Shown here in pieces: positions 42,946-51,376 of a stretch of 64,000 bases of DNA (positions within the stretch are counted from its first letter, which is position 1; each line of letters begins with the position of its first letter). The notes below the pieces were generated by a model. That model was not told where the DNA came from. It saw nothing but the letters and a program-made list of their open reading frames with translations, and did no database searches. Made by a program: the position numbers and the translations under genes. This DNA is from Thermoproteota archaeon (GTDB lineage Archaea > Thermoproteota > Thermoprotei_A > Sulfolobales > NBVN01), in NCBI GenBank assembly GCA_030550455.1, contig JAUQPH010000002.1:226950-290949 (forward strand). Reading direction: 5' to 3'.

Positions 42946-43965
42946 ATGAGCTCTAGGGGTGTACTGACAGAGCTTTTATGGGCCGAAAAGTACAGACCTA
43001 AGTCTCTACAGGAAATGGTGAATCAAGAGGACATCGTTAAAAGACTTCAAGTATTTGTTAAAGAGAAAAACATGCCCCACTTGCTCTTCGCAGGTCCTCC
43101 TGGGACTGGTAAGACCACGGCAGCACATGCTCTAGCACACGACCTCTACGGTGAGGACTACAGACTGTACATGCTAGAGCTAAATGCTTCAGACGAGAGA
43201 GGTATAGACGTTATAAGAACTAAGGTGAAAGAGTTTTCCAGAAGCAAGCTACCGGTGGGCGTACCTTTTAAGATAGTGCTACTCGATGAAGCAGACAATA
43301 TGACAGCAGACGCACAGCAAGCACTTAGGAGGCTTATGGAAATGTACGTAGATGTAACTAGGTTTATACTTATTGCTAACTACCCGAGTAAGATTATAGA
43401 GCCCATTCAGTCTAGGTGTGCGGTCTTTAGGTTTACGTCGCTTAAGAGAGAGGATGTAGTGGCTAGGTTGAAGTGGATATGTTCGCACGAAAAGGTGGTT
43501 TGTGACGATAAAGGGCTAGATGCGATATACGAGGTCTCTGGGGGTGACATGAGAAGGGCTATAAACATTCTGCAGGCATCGGCAGCACTCGGTGAAGTAA
43601 ACTTATCTAACGTGTACAAAGTCGTTGGTCTAGCTACACCTGCTGAAGTCAGAGCGCTACTGAAGACCGCACTATTTGAAGGAGATTTCCTAAAGTCTAG
43701 GGATACTCTTAGAAAGCTCATGGTTACATATGGATTGTCTGGTGTAGACATAGTTAAGCAGTTACACAGAGAGATATTCAGCTCGGAAGTTCCTATACCG
43801 GAGGAAATAAGAGTAGAGATAGCTGACTACTTAGGTGAAGTGCAGTACAGATTAGTCGAAGGAGCAGATGATGAAATACAGCTTAGCGCTCTTTTAGCTA
43901 AGCTTGTCCTACTAGGTAAGACTCTGAGACAGCAGCCTCCGCCTGCTAGGCCCTCAAAGCGGTGA
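42946..43965 (+). CDS. rfcS: Replication factor C small subunit
   Basis: AAA+ clamp loader that opens PCNA. From ATG 42946 it is 339 residues; a TATTTAAG A-box at 42906-42913 and CCGGTG at 42936-42941 support this start over TTG 42916. Motifs: LWAEKYRPKSLQEMVNQEDIV near residue 11, Walker A FAGPPGTGKTTAAHALAHDL near residue 44, Walker B IVLLDEADNMT near residue 105, sensor motif SRC in IEPIQSRCAVFRF near residue 150. Its C-terminal collar domain mediates pentamer assembly with RfcL. It is followed after 4 bp by rfcL. Confidence 0.96.
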   Translation: MSSRGVLTELLWAEKYRPKSLQEMVNQEDIVKRLQVFVKEKNMPHLLFAGPPGTGKTTAAHALAHDLYGEDYRLYMLELNASDERGIDVIRTKVKEFSRSKLPVGVPFKIVLLDEADNMTADAQQALRRLMEMYVDVTRFILIANYPSKIIEPIQSRCAVFRFTSLKREDVVARLKWICSHEKVVCDDKGLDAIYEVSGGDMRRAINILQASAALGEVNLSNVYKVVGLATPAEVRALLKTALFEGDFLKSRDTLRKLMVTYGLSGVDIVKQLHREIFSSEVPIPEEIRVEIADYLGEVQYRLVEGADDEIQLSALLAKLVLLGKTLRQQPPPARPSKR

Positions 43966-43969
43966 ATCG

Positions 43970-45388
43970 ATGTCTCTCGCTAAAAAACTTCCTTGGGTAT
44001 TTAAGTACAGACCAAGGAGAATAGATGAATTAGTTAACCAAGAAGAAGCTAAAAGACTATTTATTGAGTGGTTAAACTCCTGGTTTCAAGGGAAGCCAGG
44101 GAAAAAAGCGGTTCTCTTGTATGGACCCCCAGGGTCAGGCAAGAATTCACTCGTTGAAGCTGCAGCTAAAGAGAGAGGGTTAGAGCTTATCGAAATGAAC
44201 GCTAGTGACTACAGGAGATCTACTGATATAGAGAGAATAGCTATAGTGTCCTCTAGGGGTGGGAGTCTAAAGAGTGATCGCGGAAGGATCATAGTACTAG
44301 ATGAAGTGGATGGTGTATCTGCCACAGCAGATCTAGGTGCGCTCGAGTCGATACTGAACTTAATTGAAAACACTTCACATCCTGTTGTATTAATAGCAAA
44401 TGATCCATGGGACCCTAAGCTTAGAGAACTACGTGACGCCTGCATGATGATAGAGTTTAAGAGATTAACTAAAACGGATGTAAAAAAAGTTCTCCGCAGC
44501 ATTTGCTCAAGTGAAAGACTGGAGTGCGAAGAGGAAGCACTAAGCTATATCGCAGAAAAAGCTGAAGGAGATCTTAGGTCTGCTATAAACGACTTGGAAG
44601 CTGTTGGAGAAGGATTCGGTAAAGTCACTCTTGCTACAGTTAAAGCCCTTCTTAGAGCTAGAGACAGAGATCTCAACATATTTGACGTCGTCAGAAAGAT
44701 AATGATATCGAAGTACGCTTGGCAAGCTAGAGAGGCCTCTACTCAAACAGACCTAGCTCCGGACGAGCTGATTAAATGGGTTCACGAGAACCTGCCTAGA
44801 CAAGCTCTGGATCCCGACGACCTCTGGAGAGCTTACGAAGCTTTATCTAGAGCTGACGTATACCTTTCTAGGATAATAAGAACCGGAAACTGGGACCTCT
44901 TATCTTACGCTGTCGATATGATGACAGCTGGAGTTGCTCTCTCAATAAAGAATGAAGATTATAAGTATAAATGGGTTAAGTACTCGTTTCCTGAAACTAT
45001 ACGACTTATGGTCAAGACTAGGGAGGCGAGACAAGTAAGAGAGGATTTAGCTAGACTGATAGCGTCTCACTTAAAGTGCTCTACCTCGACAGTCAAATCT
45101 GATGTGATACCTTATCTGAAAGTGATCTTCGACAATAATCCTGAATATGCAGCAAAACTAGCTTTGGGGCTAAACCTGAGCGAATCCATGATCAGGTACC
45201 TCTCAGAAAGCAAGGGAGACACAATAGTAAGACAGGTTGAAAGGTTCAGACAAGAGATCAGGAAAACAGGAACTGAAGGTAAACCGACCAGTACTATCCC
45301 CGAAAGCAGACCTAGCTCTAAGCGCACCGAGAAGAAAGAGGTAAAGTCCTCGAGAGGTCTTGAGGACTTCTTTAAGAAGCAACTTTAA
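43970..45388 (+). CDS. rfcL: Replication factor C large subunit
   Basis: Large subunit of the clamp loader, 472 residues, ATG 43970. KYRPRRIDELVNQEEAKRLF, Walker B IIVLDEVDGV and the AAA+ lid are present, and the C-terminus ends with a PIP-box-like LEDFFKKQL (residues about 464-472) that can bind PCNA. In the Walker A motif (YGPPGSGKNSLVEAA near residue 50) the residue after the invariant Lys is Asn (codon 44144-44146) where Thr or Ser is expected, which would weaken Mg coordination. Small subunits supply most of the ATPase sites, so the complex may tolerate it. Its 3' end overlaps the wHTH gene by 4 bp, convergent. Confidence 0.94.
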   Translation: MSLAKKLPWVFKYRPRRIDELVNQEEAKRLFIEWLNSWFQGKPGKKAVLLYGPPGSGKNSLVEAAAKERGLELIEMNASDYRRSTDIERIAIVSSRGGSLKSDRGRIIVLDEVDGVSATADLGALESILNLIENTSHPVVLIANDPWDPKLRELRDACMMIEFKRLTKTDVKKVLRSICSSERLECEEEALSYIAEKAEGDLRSAINDLEAVGEGFGKVTLATVKALLRARDRDLNIFDVVRKIMISKYAWQAREASTQTDLAPDELIKWVHENLPRQALDPDDLWRAYEALSRADVYLSRIIRTGNWDLLSYAVDMMTAGVALSIKNEDYKYKWVKYSFPETIRLMVKTREARQVREDLARLIASHLKCSTSTVKSDVIPYLKVIFDNNPEYAAKLALGLNLSESMIRYLSESKGDTIVRQVERFRQEIRKTGTEGKPTSTIPESRPSSKRTEKKEVKSSRGLEDFFKKQL

Positions 45389-45660
45389 GAAGTAAATAGG
45401 TCTCTTATCGCTCTAGCTACGGGATTGGAGTAGTTAAGTCTATAGGCTCTAACTCTTCCGAGGATTACTTCGTTAACTACTCCTCGCTCGACTAAGTAGT
45501 CTAGGTTCTCCTTAACTATTTTATGGTTAAGTTTAGTCTCTCTTACTATAGCAGATATATTGAGAGACTCTCTTTCTACTAATAGCTTTAGTATCTTGAT
45601 CCTCACTTTGCTAGACATGACTTCAACTACCAGGTCTCTTAAGTTACTCACCGACTTCAC
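45385..45660 (-). CDS. Winged-helix DNA-binding protein (ArsR-like)
   Basis: 91-residue wHTH. Residues about 13-80 form the motif: VMSSKVRIKILKLLVERESLNISAIVRETKLNHKIVKENLDYLVERGVVNEVILGRVRAYRL, with the recognition helix at NHKIVKENLDYLVERG and the wing at ILGRVRAYRL. It starts with GTG at 45660 within the end of Orc1/Cdc6 (17-bp overlap) and is likely co-transcribed with it. Possibly an autoregulator of the replication gene. Specific family unknown. Confidence 0.75.
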   Translation of the reverse strand: MKSVSNLRDLVVEVMSSKVRIKILKLLVERESLNISAIVRETKLNHKIVKENLDYLVERGVVNEVILGRVRAYRLNYSNPVARAIRDLFTS

Positions 45661-46897
45661 GCCTCATAGCTATGGCCTTCTCGAGTACGTTCAGAAGGCT
45701 ATCTAGTGGAGCAGCACCAAAGCTGACGTAACTACTCCTTCCTCTCCTCCCCTTCAAGGTCTTCTTAGTCATTACGATACCACGGCTTGCTAGCTCCGAC
45801 ACGTAGTAATATATTTGGGTATGTTTTCTGGGTTCAAGTCCTAAGCTACTGCAGAGCCTTTTGTACACGTCTTCGACGTAACCAATACTTACGTAATTAC
45901 TTCCGGTTTCTTTAAGTCCTAGGGCTATAGATTTGAGCAGTAGTAGCTGGTGAATGTTTAAATAGTTCAATGAGTCCAGAACGTGTATTAGGCTTAGGTC
46001 CTCACTAGCTGAAACTGCCCGAACGTGTTCAACAAGGACTCTCGAGGCTCTACCTTCCTCGATCTCTTTCTCAGCTAGCTTTCCAGCTGCGTAGAGTATT
46101 GCTAGGGCCTTTCTGGCATTGCCATCACCGCCAGCGTCGTAGCCTACGAGGTTTGATATGTACTCGAATACTTCACTATCAACTACACCGGGATAGAAGG
46201 CCTCCTCAGCTCTGTATTTAAGTATATCATAGAGCTCTTTTGATTTATATGGATTGAAAACTATAGTGTTCCTCATCATGTAGCTACCCGATATCTCGTC
46301 TAGGGTCCTAATAATGTCGTTTAGTCGCATTCTGCTTATGTATATAAAGTTCAATCTCATTACTTCTGAGTGAAATATGTCGTAGAATCTTACCAGGGAA
46401 TATTTATCCTCAGTCTTAAAATTGAGTAGAACGGAATCGAATTCGTCGAGAGTGACTACAGCATATAGGTCCTCCATATCCATTTCTTTTAGTAGTGCCT
46501 GAGCAAACTCCGGGAAACCCAGCCCCCTATCTGGCACACTTAGACCGAGCTGGTTTTTTATCTCTCTGAGTACTGAAAGTGCTGACTTAGAGCTAGCGCA
46601 ATTTACGTGTGCATATCTAAGTTTTACGCCTTTCTCGCTAGCTAGCCTAGTGATGACTTTACCAAAAGATATAGCTGTCGCTGTTTTACCTGTTCCCAGA
46701 GACCCGTAAAGAACTACCCTAGCGGAAGAAGAACCGGGCGAAATAATGACGTGTTTAAACATCTTAGTGAGTTGCTTAAACTGCTCCTCTCTGTGCGGTA
46801 GAACGTCTGGTACGTACTCCGGATAAAGCTTCGTTTCATCGAGAAAAACTCCAGGCTTTCTTATAATGCTTTCAGCTATCTCTCTAAGATTAAACAT
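45644..46897 (-). CDS. Orc1/Cdc6 replication initiator
   Basis: AAA+ origin-binding protein. I start it at ATG 46897 (MFNLREIAESIIRKP), giving 417 residues, because a TTTATTTAATC A-box on the minus strand lies near 46935; the longer start at 46945 overlaps the promoter. Motifs: VLYGSLGTGKTATAISFG (Walker A) near residue 62, VVTLDEFDSVLLNF (Walker B) near residue 150, IYISRMRLNDIIRTLDEISGSYM (sensor 1) near residue 185, and a C-terminal winged helix from about residue 325 (SLNYLNIHQLLLLKSIALGLKE). Origins often lie beside orc1/cdc6, but I see no clear ORB repeats nearby. Confidence 0.93.
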   Translation of the reverse strand: MFNLREIAESIIRKPGVFLDETKLYPEYVPDVLPHREEQFKQLTKMFKHVIISPGSSSARVVLYGSLGTGKTATAISFGKVITRLASEKGVKLRYAHVNCASSKSALSVLREIKNQLGLSVPDRGLGFPEFAQALLKEMDMEDLYAVVTLDEFDSVLLNFKTEDKYSLVRFYDIFHSEVMRLNFIYISRMRLNDIIRTLDEISGSYMMRNTIVFNPYKSKELYDILKYRAEEAFYPGVVDSEVFEYISNLVGYDAGGDGNARKALAILYAAGKLAEKEIEEGRASRVLVEHVRAVSASEDLSLIHVLDSLNYLNIHQLLLLKSIALGLKETGSNYVSIGYVEDVYKRLCSSLGLEPRKHTQIYYYVSELASRGIVMTKKTLKGRRGRSSYVSFGAAPLDSLLNVLEKAIAMRREVGE

Positions 46898-46963
46898 ACT
46901 TTCATTTACCGCTCGAATACTTACACCCAGATTAAATAAAAACACATAAACTGTTCGCTTGAA

Positions 46964-47695
46964 TTATTTAAGTACGGTACTGCCAGATTCTTCGTATAGT
47001 TTCTTTCTTGCTTCATACTCTTCTCTTTTCATAATCGGCCTAGCCGGTACTCCCGCAACAACTGTATCTGGGTCGACATCCTTTGTAACAACAGCTCCAG
47101 CAGCAACAACAGCTCTCTTTCCGATCCTAACTCCAGCAACGATAGTCGAATTCGCACCTATCACAGCATCATCCTCTATGACCGTTTCAACAATTCTCTT
47201 ACTTGGAGGATACTTATCGTTAGTTATAACGGCTCTAGGCCCGATGAAGACCCTATTGCCTATTCTAGTCCCTATCGGTATGTAGACACCGGACTGTATA
47301 TTGCTGTCGTCCCCGATAATCGAGTGCCCATCGACTACGGTACCCGTCCCGATTTTTGTTTTTGTACCTACTACGGTACCCTCTCTAATAAGTACATTAT
47401 GACCAAGCTCGACTTCATCGCTTAGCTCCACGTTTTCATATATCACGCAGTGAGATCTAACTGTGACTCCTGTCCCAAGCCTACTGCCTGAACTGAGCCT
47501 ATCTAGCTCCTCGAGAGTTGCTTGGTTTGTTTTGGAGAGCTCAACTAGTTTTCTCCTTGTAGGAAAACCAAGAAAAACGTAGCTAAATAAGATAGACCTC
47601 GAACCTACGTGAGAAGGTCCGAGGATAGTGAGCGGAGGCATGAGGTGTGTACCAAAACCTATTACAGCCCTCTTCGATACAAAGTGAGCGGTCAT
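46964..47695 (-). CDS. Left-handed beta-helix (hexapeptide repeat) acyltransferase or nucleotidyl-sugar acetyltransferase
   Basis: 243 residues from ATG 47695 (MTAHFVSKRAVIGFGTH); the longer frame upstream is antisense to another gene. Repeated hexapeptides (VELSDEVELGHNVLIREGTVVGTKTKIGTGTVVDGHSIIGDDSNIQSGVYIPIGTRIGNRVFIGP) make up a left-handed parallel beta-helix, followed by the typical RAVITNDKYPP loop and AVIGANSTIVAGVRIGKRAVVAAGAVVTKDVDPDTVVAGVPARPI block. The end matches sugar O- or N-acetyltransferases of cell-surface glycan pathways (WecB/GlmU/DapH-like). Substrate not predictable. It is transcribed from the same short region as the Ced-like genes, in the opposite direction. Confidence 0.86.
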   Translation of the reverse strand: MTAHFVSKRAVIGFGTHLMPPLTILGPSHVGSRSILFSYVFLGFPTRRKLVELSKTNQATLEELDRLSSGSRLGTGVTVRSHCVIYENVELSDEVELGHNVLIREGTVVGTKTKIGTGTVVDGHSIIGDDSNIQSGVYIPIGTRIGNRVFIGPRAVITNDKYPPSKRIVETVIEDDAVIGANSTIVAGVRIGKRAVVAAGAVVTKDVDPDTVVAGVPARPIMKREEYEARKKLYEESGSTVLK

Positions 47696-47733
47696 GCTCA
47701 AAGTCGAACCCACGGTAGTAAGGATACGTAACA

Positions 47734-47748
47734 CTATATAAGTGTTCG
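47734..47748. promoter_or_regulatory. Shared bidirectional A-box between acyltransferase and Ced-like operon
   Basis: The near-palindrome ACACTATATAAGTGT (about 47731-47745) provides a TATA element on each strand. It lies about 40 bp before the acyltransferase ATG at 47695 and about 25 bp before the TTG at 47766. One A-box could serve both directions. This also argues that the small membrane gene starts at 47766, since the GTG at 47742 would lie within the A-box. Confidence 0.5.
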
Positions 47749-47765
47749 AAAAAGTGGGTACAGTA

Positions 47766-48029
47766 TTGAACTTAGTTGAATTCATCAGACAGGTAACGGT
47801 TGTAGTTATGAGTGTAGCATGGTTCGTATTCTTAGTATCATGGGCTGTAGGTTGGGCACTAAGAGGCTCTCCAATACCCTTTAGAAACCTGAAGAGAGCT
47901 GGACAAAGCTTAATAGAGGACTCTGTTTTAGCAGCCTTCTGGCTTGCGCTTGGAACAACTATTTTTGCCTTAATCTCATACATAGCTTCCTCTATCTCTC
48001 TCCCTATGCCCCCGCCGCCAGCACCGTAA
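47766..48029 (+). CDS. Two-helix small membrane protein, CedA1/pilin-like
   Basis: 87 residues from TTG 47766 (MNLVEFIRQVTVVVM). Two transmembrane helices (VVMSVAWFVFLVSWAVGWALRG and SVLAAFWLALGTTIFALISYIASSI) are joined by a cationic loop GSPIPFRNLKRAG. It is followed by a 448-residue polytopic protein whose start shares the GSPxPxxxxKxxGxxxxxDxxxxA pattern, and that by a third small two-helix gene. This small-large-small order and the loop chemistry match what I recall of the crenarchaeal DNA importer components CedA1, CedA and CedA2. The assignment is inference; another membrane system is possible. Confidence 0.55.
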   Translation: MNLVEFIRQVTVVVMSVAWFVFLVSWAVGWALRGSPIPFRNLKRAGQSLIEDSVLAAFWLALGTTIFALISYIASSISLPMPPPPAP

Positions 48030-48033
48030 TGGA

Positions 48034-49380
48034 GTGTTCTCGATGGAACTGCTTTCGTTAGCATACATGCTATCTTTACTTACTTACAGCTTAGGTGCGG
48101 TACTCTACGGCTCTCCACTACCACTTAAATCCATAAAGAAGTGGGGAGTACTTATGATGTATGATGGCTTAGCGTCTGCGGTACTAGTATCTGCTTATAG
48201 TCTATTGTTGAAACTAGGAGATTACTTTCTTGCTGTTCTAGGTGCGAGCTGGCCCAACTTCATAACCTGGCTGACGGGTAGAACGACTACTCTCGTTGCA
48301 TCGTATTTAGCCATTCAGTCTATAGCAGCAGCACTCAAGGTTTCTGGAGCAGATATCTTGGTCGAGTTACTGAAGCACATCAGCAGTCTAATAGCTACTT
48401 CTCTTACTGCTATAAAGACTATATACTTGATATCTACAGTTGTCTATAGCCTTAGAGATAAAATACTCACAATAGGAATTCTCCTATATACGATCCCCTT
48501 GAGAATGGGGAAGAGTGCGGGAGCCGCTATAGTAGCTCTCTCAATAGTTTATTATATAGGAATGCCGCTCATGCCAGTATTTGCGTTAGCACTAGAGTCA
48601 CCTCAACCTCCTATAGCTAGCGATAGATATGGTGCGATCACAGGAAGCATCGTAGATGTTCTTGGAAACCCGGTACCCCACGCTGTAGTGAAGTTCTACA
48701 AAAGTTCGAGGGATCCTGCTATAGTAGTTTTAGGAGACTCTGAGGGCAAGTTTTATGTAGGTCCCCCACAGGACTTACTATCGCTAGGAGACGAATTCGA
48801 GGTTGAGGTAGCATTCATGGGGTATGCTTTCGGAGTTGACCCTGCTTTAGTTAGAGTCCCATGGTCCGGTTCTTTAAGGGTTAGCAACATGTTGTACGCT
48901 GGTAAAGGTCTCTCTATAGTGTTTATTGGAATACTGGAGATATCGTCAGTAAACCTCTCGTCGGGATTAGTGGTACTGGACCTAAAAGTACTGGGTTCTG
49001 AAGCCACTTTAGTGTTTTTGAAGCTTAAGCCTGTTGAGGTAGAAAAGATCTTAATAGGAGTAGAACCTATCAGCTGTAGTTGGAGTGCATTCAGCTGGGA
49101 GGGTCTCGAGGTCGAAGAGTGCTTTATTACACTTAGTGAGGGAAAATACATGGTTAAAGTAAGCTATTTTGGTAGCTATGTTCCTAGACCGAAAGTTGAG
49201 GAAAAACACTACGTAGATATAGGAGATATTGTTGGATATCTCAACGTTATTCAAACCACCGCAGTCTCGTACCTATATTCGTACTTACTGCTTCCCTCCG
49301 CCTACTTAATTATCCTTTCCGCTTCGTCTTACGCTTTATCCAAGTTTTTGGGAGGTGGCCTTCGATTAAGAGTAGTCTAA
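48034..49380 (+). CDS. Polytopic membrane protein, probable CedA-like DNA-import channel
   Basis: 448 residues, ATG 48034 or GTG, 4 bp after the preceding stop. Helices near residues 5-25, 45-65, 85-110, 120-150, 155-190 and a C-terminal one near 410-435 give about six or seven spans. Between the fifth/sixth and last lies a 200-residue extracytoplasmic domain (residues about 205-400) with an Ig-like or carboxypeptidase-regulatory module: GAITGSIVDVLGNPVPHAVVKFYKS. The N-terminus contains GSPLPLKSIKKWGVLMMYDGLASAV, homologous to the loop of the preceding small protein. CedA of Sulfolobales has six or seven helices flanked by small proteins. CedB (HerA-like ATPase) is not in this window. Confidence 0.55.
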   Translation: MFSMELLSLAYMLSLLTYSLGAVLYGSPLPLKSIKKWGVLMMYDGLASAVLVSAYSLLLKLGDYFLAVLGASWPNFITWLTGRTTTLVASYLAIQSIAAALKVSGADILVELLKHISSLIATSLTAIKTIYLISTVVYSLRDKILTIGILLYTIPLRMGKSAGAAIVALSIVYYIGMPLMPVFALALESPQPPIASDRYGAITGSIVDVLGNPVPHAVVKFYKSSRDPAIVVLGDSEGKFYVGPPQDLLSLGDEFEVEVAFMGYAFGVDPALVRVPWSGSLRVSNMLYAGKGLSIVFIGILEISSVNLSSGLVVLDLKVLGSEATLVFLKLKPVEVEKILIGVEPISCSWSAFSWEGLEVEECFITLSEGKYMVKVSYFGSYVPRPKVEEKHYVDIGDIVGYLNVIQTTAVSYLYSYLLLPSAYLIILSASSYALSKFLGGGLRLRVV

Positions 49381-49400
49381 GAACTTACTATAAGTCCTTA

Positions 49401-49535
49401 GTGTTAAGCATTCTTATCCTGGTAGGCTTCATACTAAACTTATCTTCGGATAGTGTATTGAGACTTTTGCAGATAATTTCGCTGGTTATGGCATTAACTA
49501 TCCTCTGGATTTTTTCATTTAGAGATTTTGTTTAA
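49401..49535 (+). CDS. Small two-helix membrane protein, CedA2-like position
   Basis: GTG 49401 opens a 44-residue frame: two hydrophobic stretches (VLSILILVGFILNLSS and LRLLQIISLVMALTILWIFSF) in a hairpin. The same frame extends further upstream without a stop into the end of the previous gene (SIKSSLRTYYKSL), so a longer start is possible. Its 3' end overlaps the convergent GTPase gene by 21 bp. The membrane hairpin, the close spacing and the analogy with the Ced locus support it. It is short, and could be spurious. Confidence 0.42.
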   Translation: MLSILILVGFILNLSSDSVLRLLQIISLVMALTILWIFSFRDFV

Positions 49536-50540
49536 GAGCTCTATCATTGCATTCATTAACTCGCTTAACCCCTCTCTTTTTAAAGCACTTATTGTTACTA
49601 TCTTAGTGTTTGGCAATACGTCAGCTATGGCTCTAGAAACTCTTTCAACTCTATCCATACTTACTTTATCTACCTTGTTAATCGCTACTAGGATATCGGT
49701 ATTAACCCAGTCTTTGAGAGACCTTAGGAGACCTAGCTGGCTCTCTAAACCGTAATAGAAGTCTTCAGATGGGTCCACTATGAACAAGACTAAGTCAGCG
49801 ACTTCTGTTATAGCTATTAAGGCTTTTCTTTCAATTTCGTTCATATCGTTAGGAGGTCTATCCAGGATCCCCGGGAGGTCTAAGATCTGAAGTCTCCGAA
49901 AGCCCACGTTTACGTGGCCCATAATTATCTCCTTTGTAGTAAAGGGAAACGGTGAGGACTTAGGCTTAGCTGTTGATAGTACTGAGACAAGCGTTGACTT
50001 CCCGACCTGAGGCAATCCAGCAACTGCGACTACGGGAACTGATGGGTCTATACATGGAGTTCTTTTAAGCTCAAATATTGCGTTATTAGTCATCTCGATG
50101 AGCTTTGACAGTCTTCTGACAATAGACAAAACTCTTCCAATATATTCTCTATATAGCTCTCGAGCTTCGGCAGAATCGAAGCTTACGGCAATCTTCGATC
50201 TGTACTCTCGCGATAGCTTGTTAATGATCCTAATTTTTCCAATGAGCTTGTTAGTAACTTCTTTAGCAGACACTCCCTCTGGTAGTGTGTTCGCAGCAAT
50301 TTTTTCGTAAAAACTAACTTCGAGAACATCCCTTAAGGCAGAGAGAGGGTTCAAGACGTTTTTTACCAAGTACTCACGTATTTTGTCTATTTTAGTGTAG
50401 TACTTGACTAAAGCTTTCTTGCTAACTGACCTTGGAAGAGCCAGGGGCTCTTCACTCACCCTAAGTACGTGTTCTCGCACTTCCTTATACGTAGGCAACT
50501 TCTTTAGGGTCTCGTCTGGGCACCTCGGTCTTTTTTCCAA
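49515..50540 (-). CDS. Nog1-like GTPase (ribosome biogenesis)
   Basis: 341 residues. After a helical N-terminal domain (PTYKEVREHVLRVSEEPLALPRSVSKKALVKYYTKIDKIREYL) the G-domain motifs follow in order: G1 AGLPQVGKSTLVSVLS near residue 174, G2/switch PFPFTTKEIIMGHV, G3 ILDLPGILDRPPNDMNEIERKALIAI near residue 218, G4 INKVDK near residue 288, and G5 TISALKREG near residue 317. This is the Obg/Nog1 architecture. Nog1 takes part in 60S/50S assembly. The start is not certain (the frame opens at 50540 but overlaps the DUF504 gene). Same strand as DUF504. Confidence 0.88.
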   Translation of the reverse strand: MEKRPRCPDETLKKLPTYKEVREHVLRVSEEPLALPRSVSKKALVKYYTKIDKIREYLVKNVLNPLSALRDVLEVSFYEKIAANTLPEGVSAKEVTNKLIGKIRIINKLSREYRSKIAVSFDSAEARELYREYIGRVLSIVRRLSKLIEMTNNAIFELKRTPCIDPSVPVVAVAGLPQVGKSTLVSVLSTAKPKSSPFPFTTKEIIMGHVNVGFRRLQILDLPGILDRPPNDMNEIERKALIAITEVADLVLFIVDPSEDFYYGLESQLGLLRSLKDWVNTDILVAINKVDKVSMDRVERVSRAIADVLPNTKIVTISALKREGLSELMNAMIELLNKISK

Positions 50541-50779
50541 AGAAGTTCACCACCAGCTCTTATCTCTACTATGCGATGTAGGGGTATTTGAGTATCGAGA
50601 TCTGCTAAAACAACGCGGTCCTTCATCAAAATAGCACTATCTGAGAGTCTAAAGGTTTTCACTCCTCTAACAACCGACCTATCAGTTACTACCAGCTCGA
50701 TCTCAGACAGACTAAGCTTTCTGGACTTCGACATCCAGAACAGCTTTTTCAGTACTTCATATGACTCTAGTCTACCCAC
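50504..50779 (-). CDS. DUF504/UPF0248 (MJ1316-type) protein
   Basis: 91 residues, GTG start. Diagnostic features are the N-terminal EVLKKLFWMSKSRKLSLSEIELVVTDR and the C-terminal IPLHRIVEIRAGGELLWKK, which matches the IPxHRIxxIxxxGxxxW signature of MJ1316, a domain proposed to recognise RNA cyclic ends. It overlaps the Nog1-like gene by up to 37 bp on the same strand, so the two are probably co-translated and functionally linked to RNA metabolism or ribosome assembly. Confidence 0.8.
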   Translation of the reverse strand: MGRLESYEVLKKLFWMSKSRKLSLSEIELVVTDRSVVRGVKTFRLSDSAILMKDRVVLADLDTQIPLHRIVEIRAGGELLWKKDRGAQTRP

Positions 50780-50938
50780 TACTCACTCCAGCATATTACC
50801 ACAAAGAGTCTTAATAGCACTTAACCTCACTTAAAGAGCACAATTTGGTGCCAGTAGATTACTAAGCTTTATGAAACGCTGATGGGAACGAAAAATAGAG
50901 TTTACCTCCCTCAGACTCTCTTTAACTAAGACATCGAT

Positions 50939-51241
50939 CTAACTCGAGGAGGTCCTTTGAGTCTCGGTTTGTAGAGTAGCGCTCTTAGTTTCACTTTCAA
51001 GCTTCTTAAGTTCTTCCTCGATTTCTTTCTCTATTTCCTCTATAGGCTTCGGGGGAGGGGTAGTAGCTAGCGTGTAACCTATCCAGCCTAAAATACCGAA
51101 CACTCCAGCTATAGCTATAAAGCCAGTGAGCTTTAGAACTAGTAAGTAATAATCGGTTAGAAAGACTAACCAACCATAGATGACTACTATAGCGACTGAG
51201 GCAGCTAACAGCAGACCCCCGATAACCCTATCTCGAGTCAC
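50939..51241 (-). CDS. Small two-helix membrane protein with acidic coiled tail
   Basis: 100 residues. Two hydrophobic helices (VIGGLLLAASVAIVVIYGWLVFL and LVLKLTGFIAIAGVFGILGWIGYTLA) precede a cytoplasmic tail PKPIEEIEKEIEEELKKLESETK of high charge. Resembles the transcription-unit-independent small membrane proteins of archaea; not recognised further. It is divergent from the S9 peptidase at 51377, with the promoter for both in 51242-51376. Confidence 0.62.
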   Translation of the reverse strand: MTRDRVIGGLLLAASVAIVVIYGWLVFLTDYYLLVLKLTGFIAIAGVFGILGWIGYTLATTPPPKPIEEIEKEIEEELKKLESETKSATLQTETQRTSSS

Positions 51242-51376
51242 TAATACCCCCAGCTATACAAGAAACTATAGATATAAAACTGTGCCTTGCTCTGTCCTGA
51301 GAGCATCCACGGAGAACTCTGTGTATAGTTAACCTAATTTAATTTCGTAGTTGAAATAAGTCTTGGTGCGATATCC

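Noticed and set aside
45385-47740. Replication origin beside orc1/cdc6
   Set aside because: I could not see origin recognition box repeats or a long AT-rich unwinding region; intergenic spaces here are short.
46964-48064. 366-residue start for the acyltransferase
   Set aside because: The extra 123 residues are antisense to the small membrane gene and lack family similarity; ATG 47695 fits.
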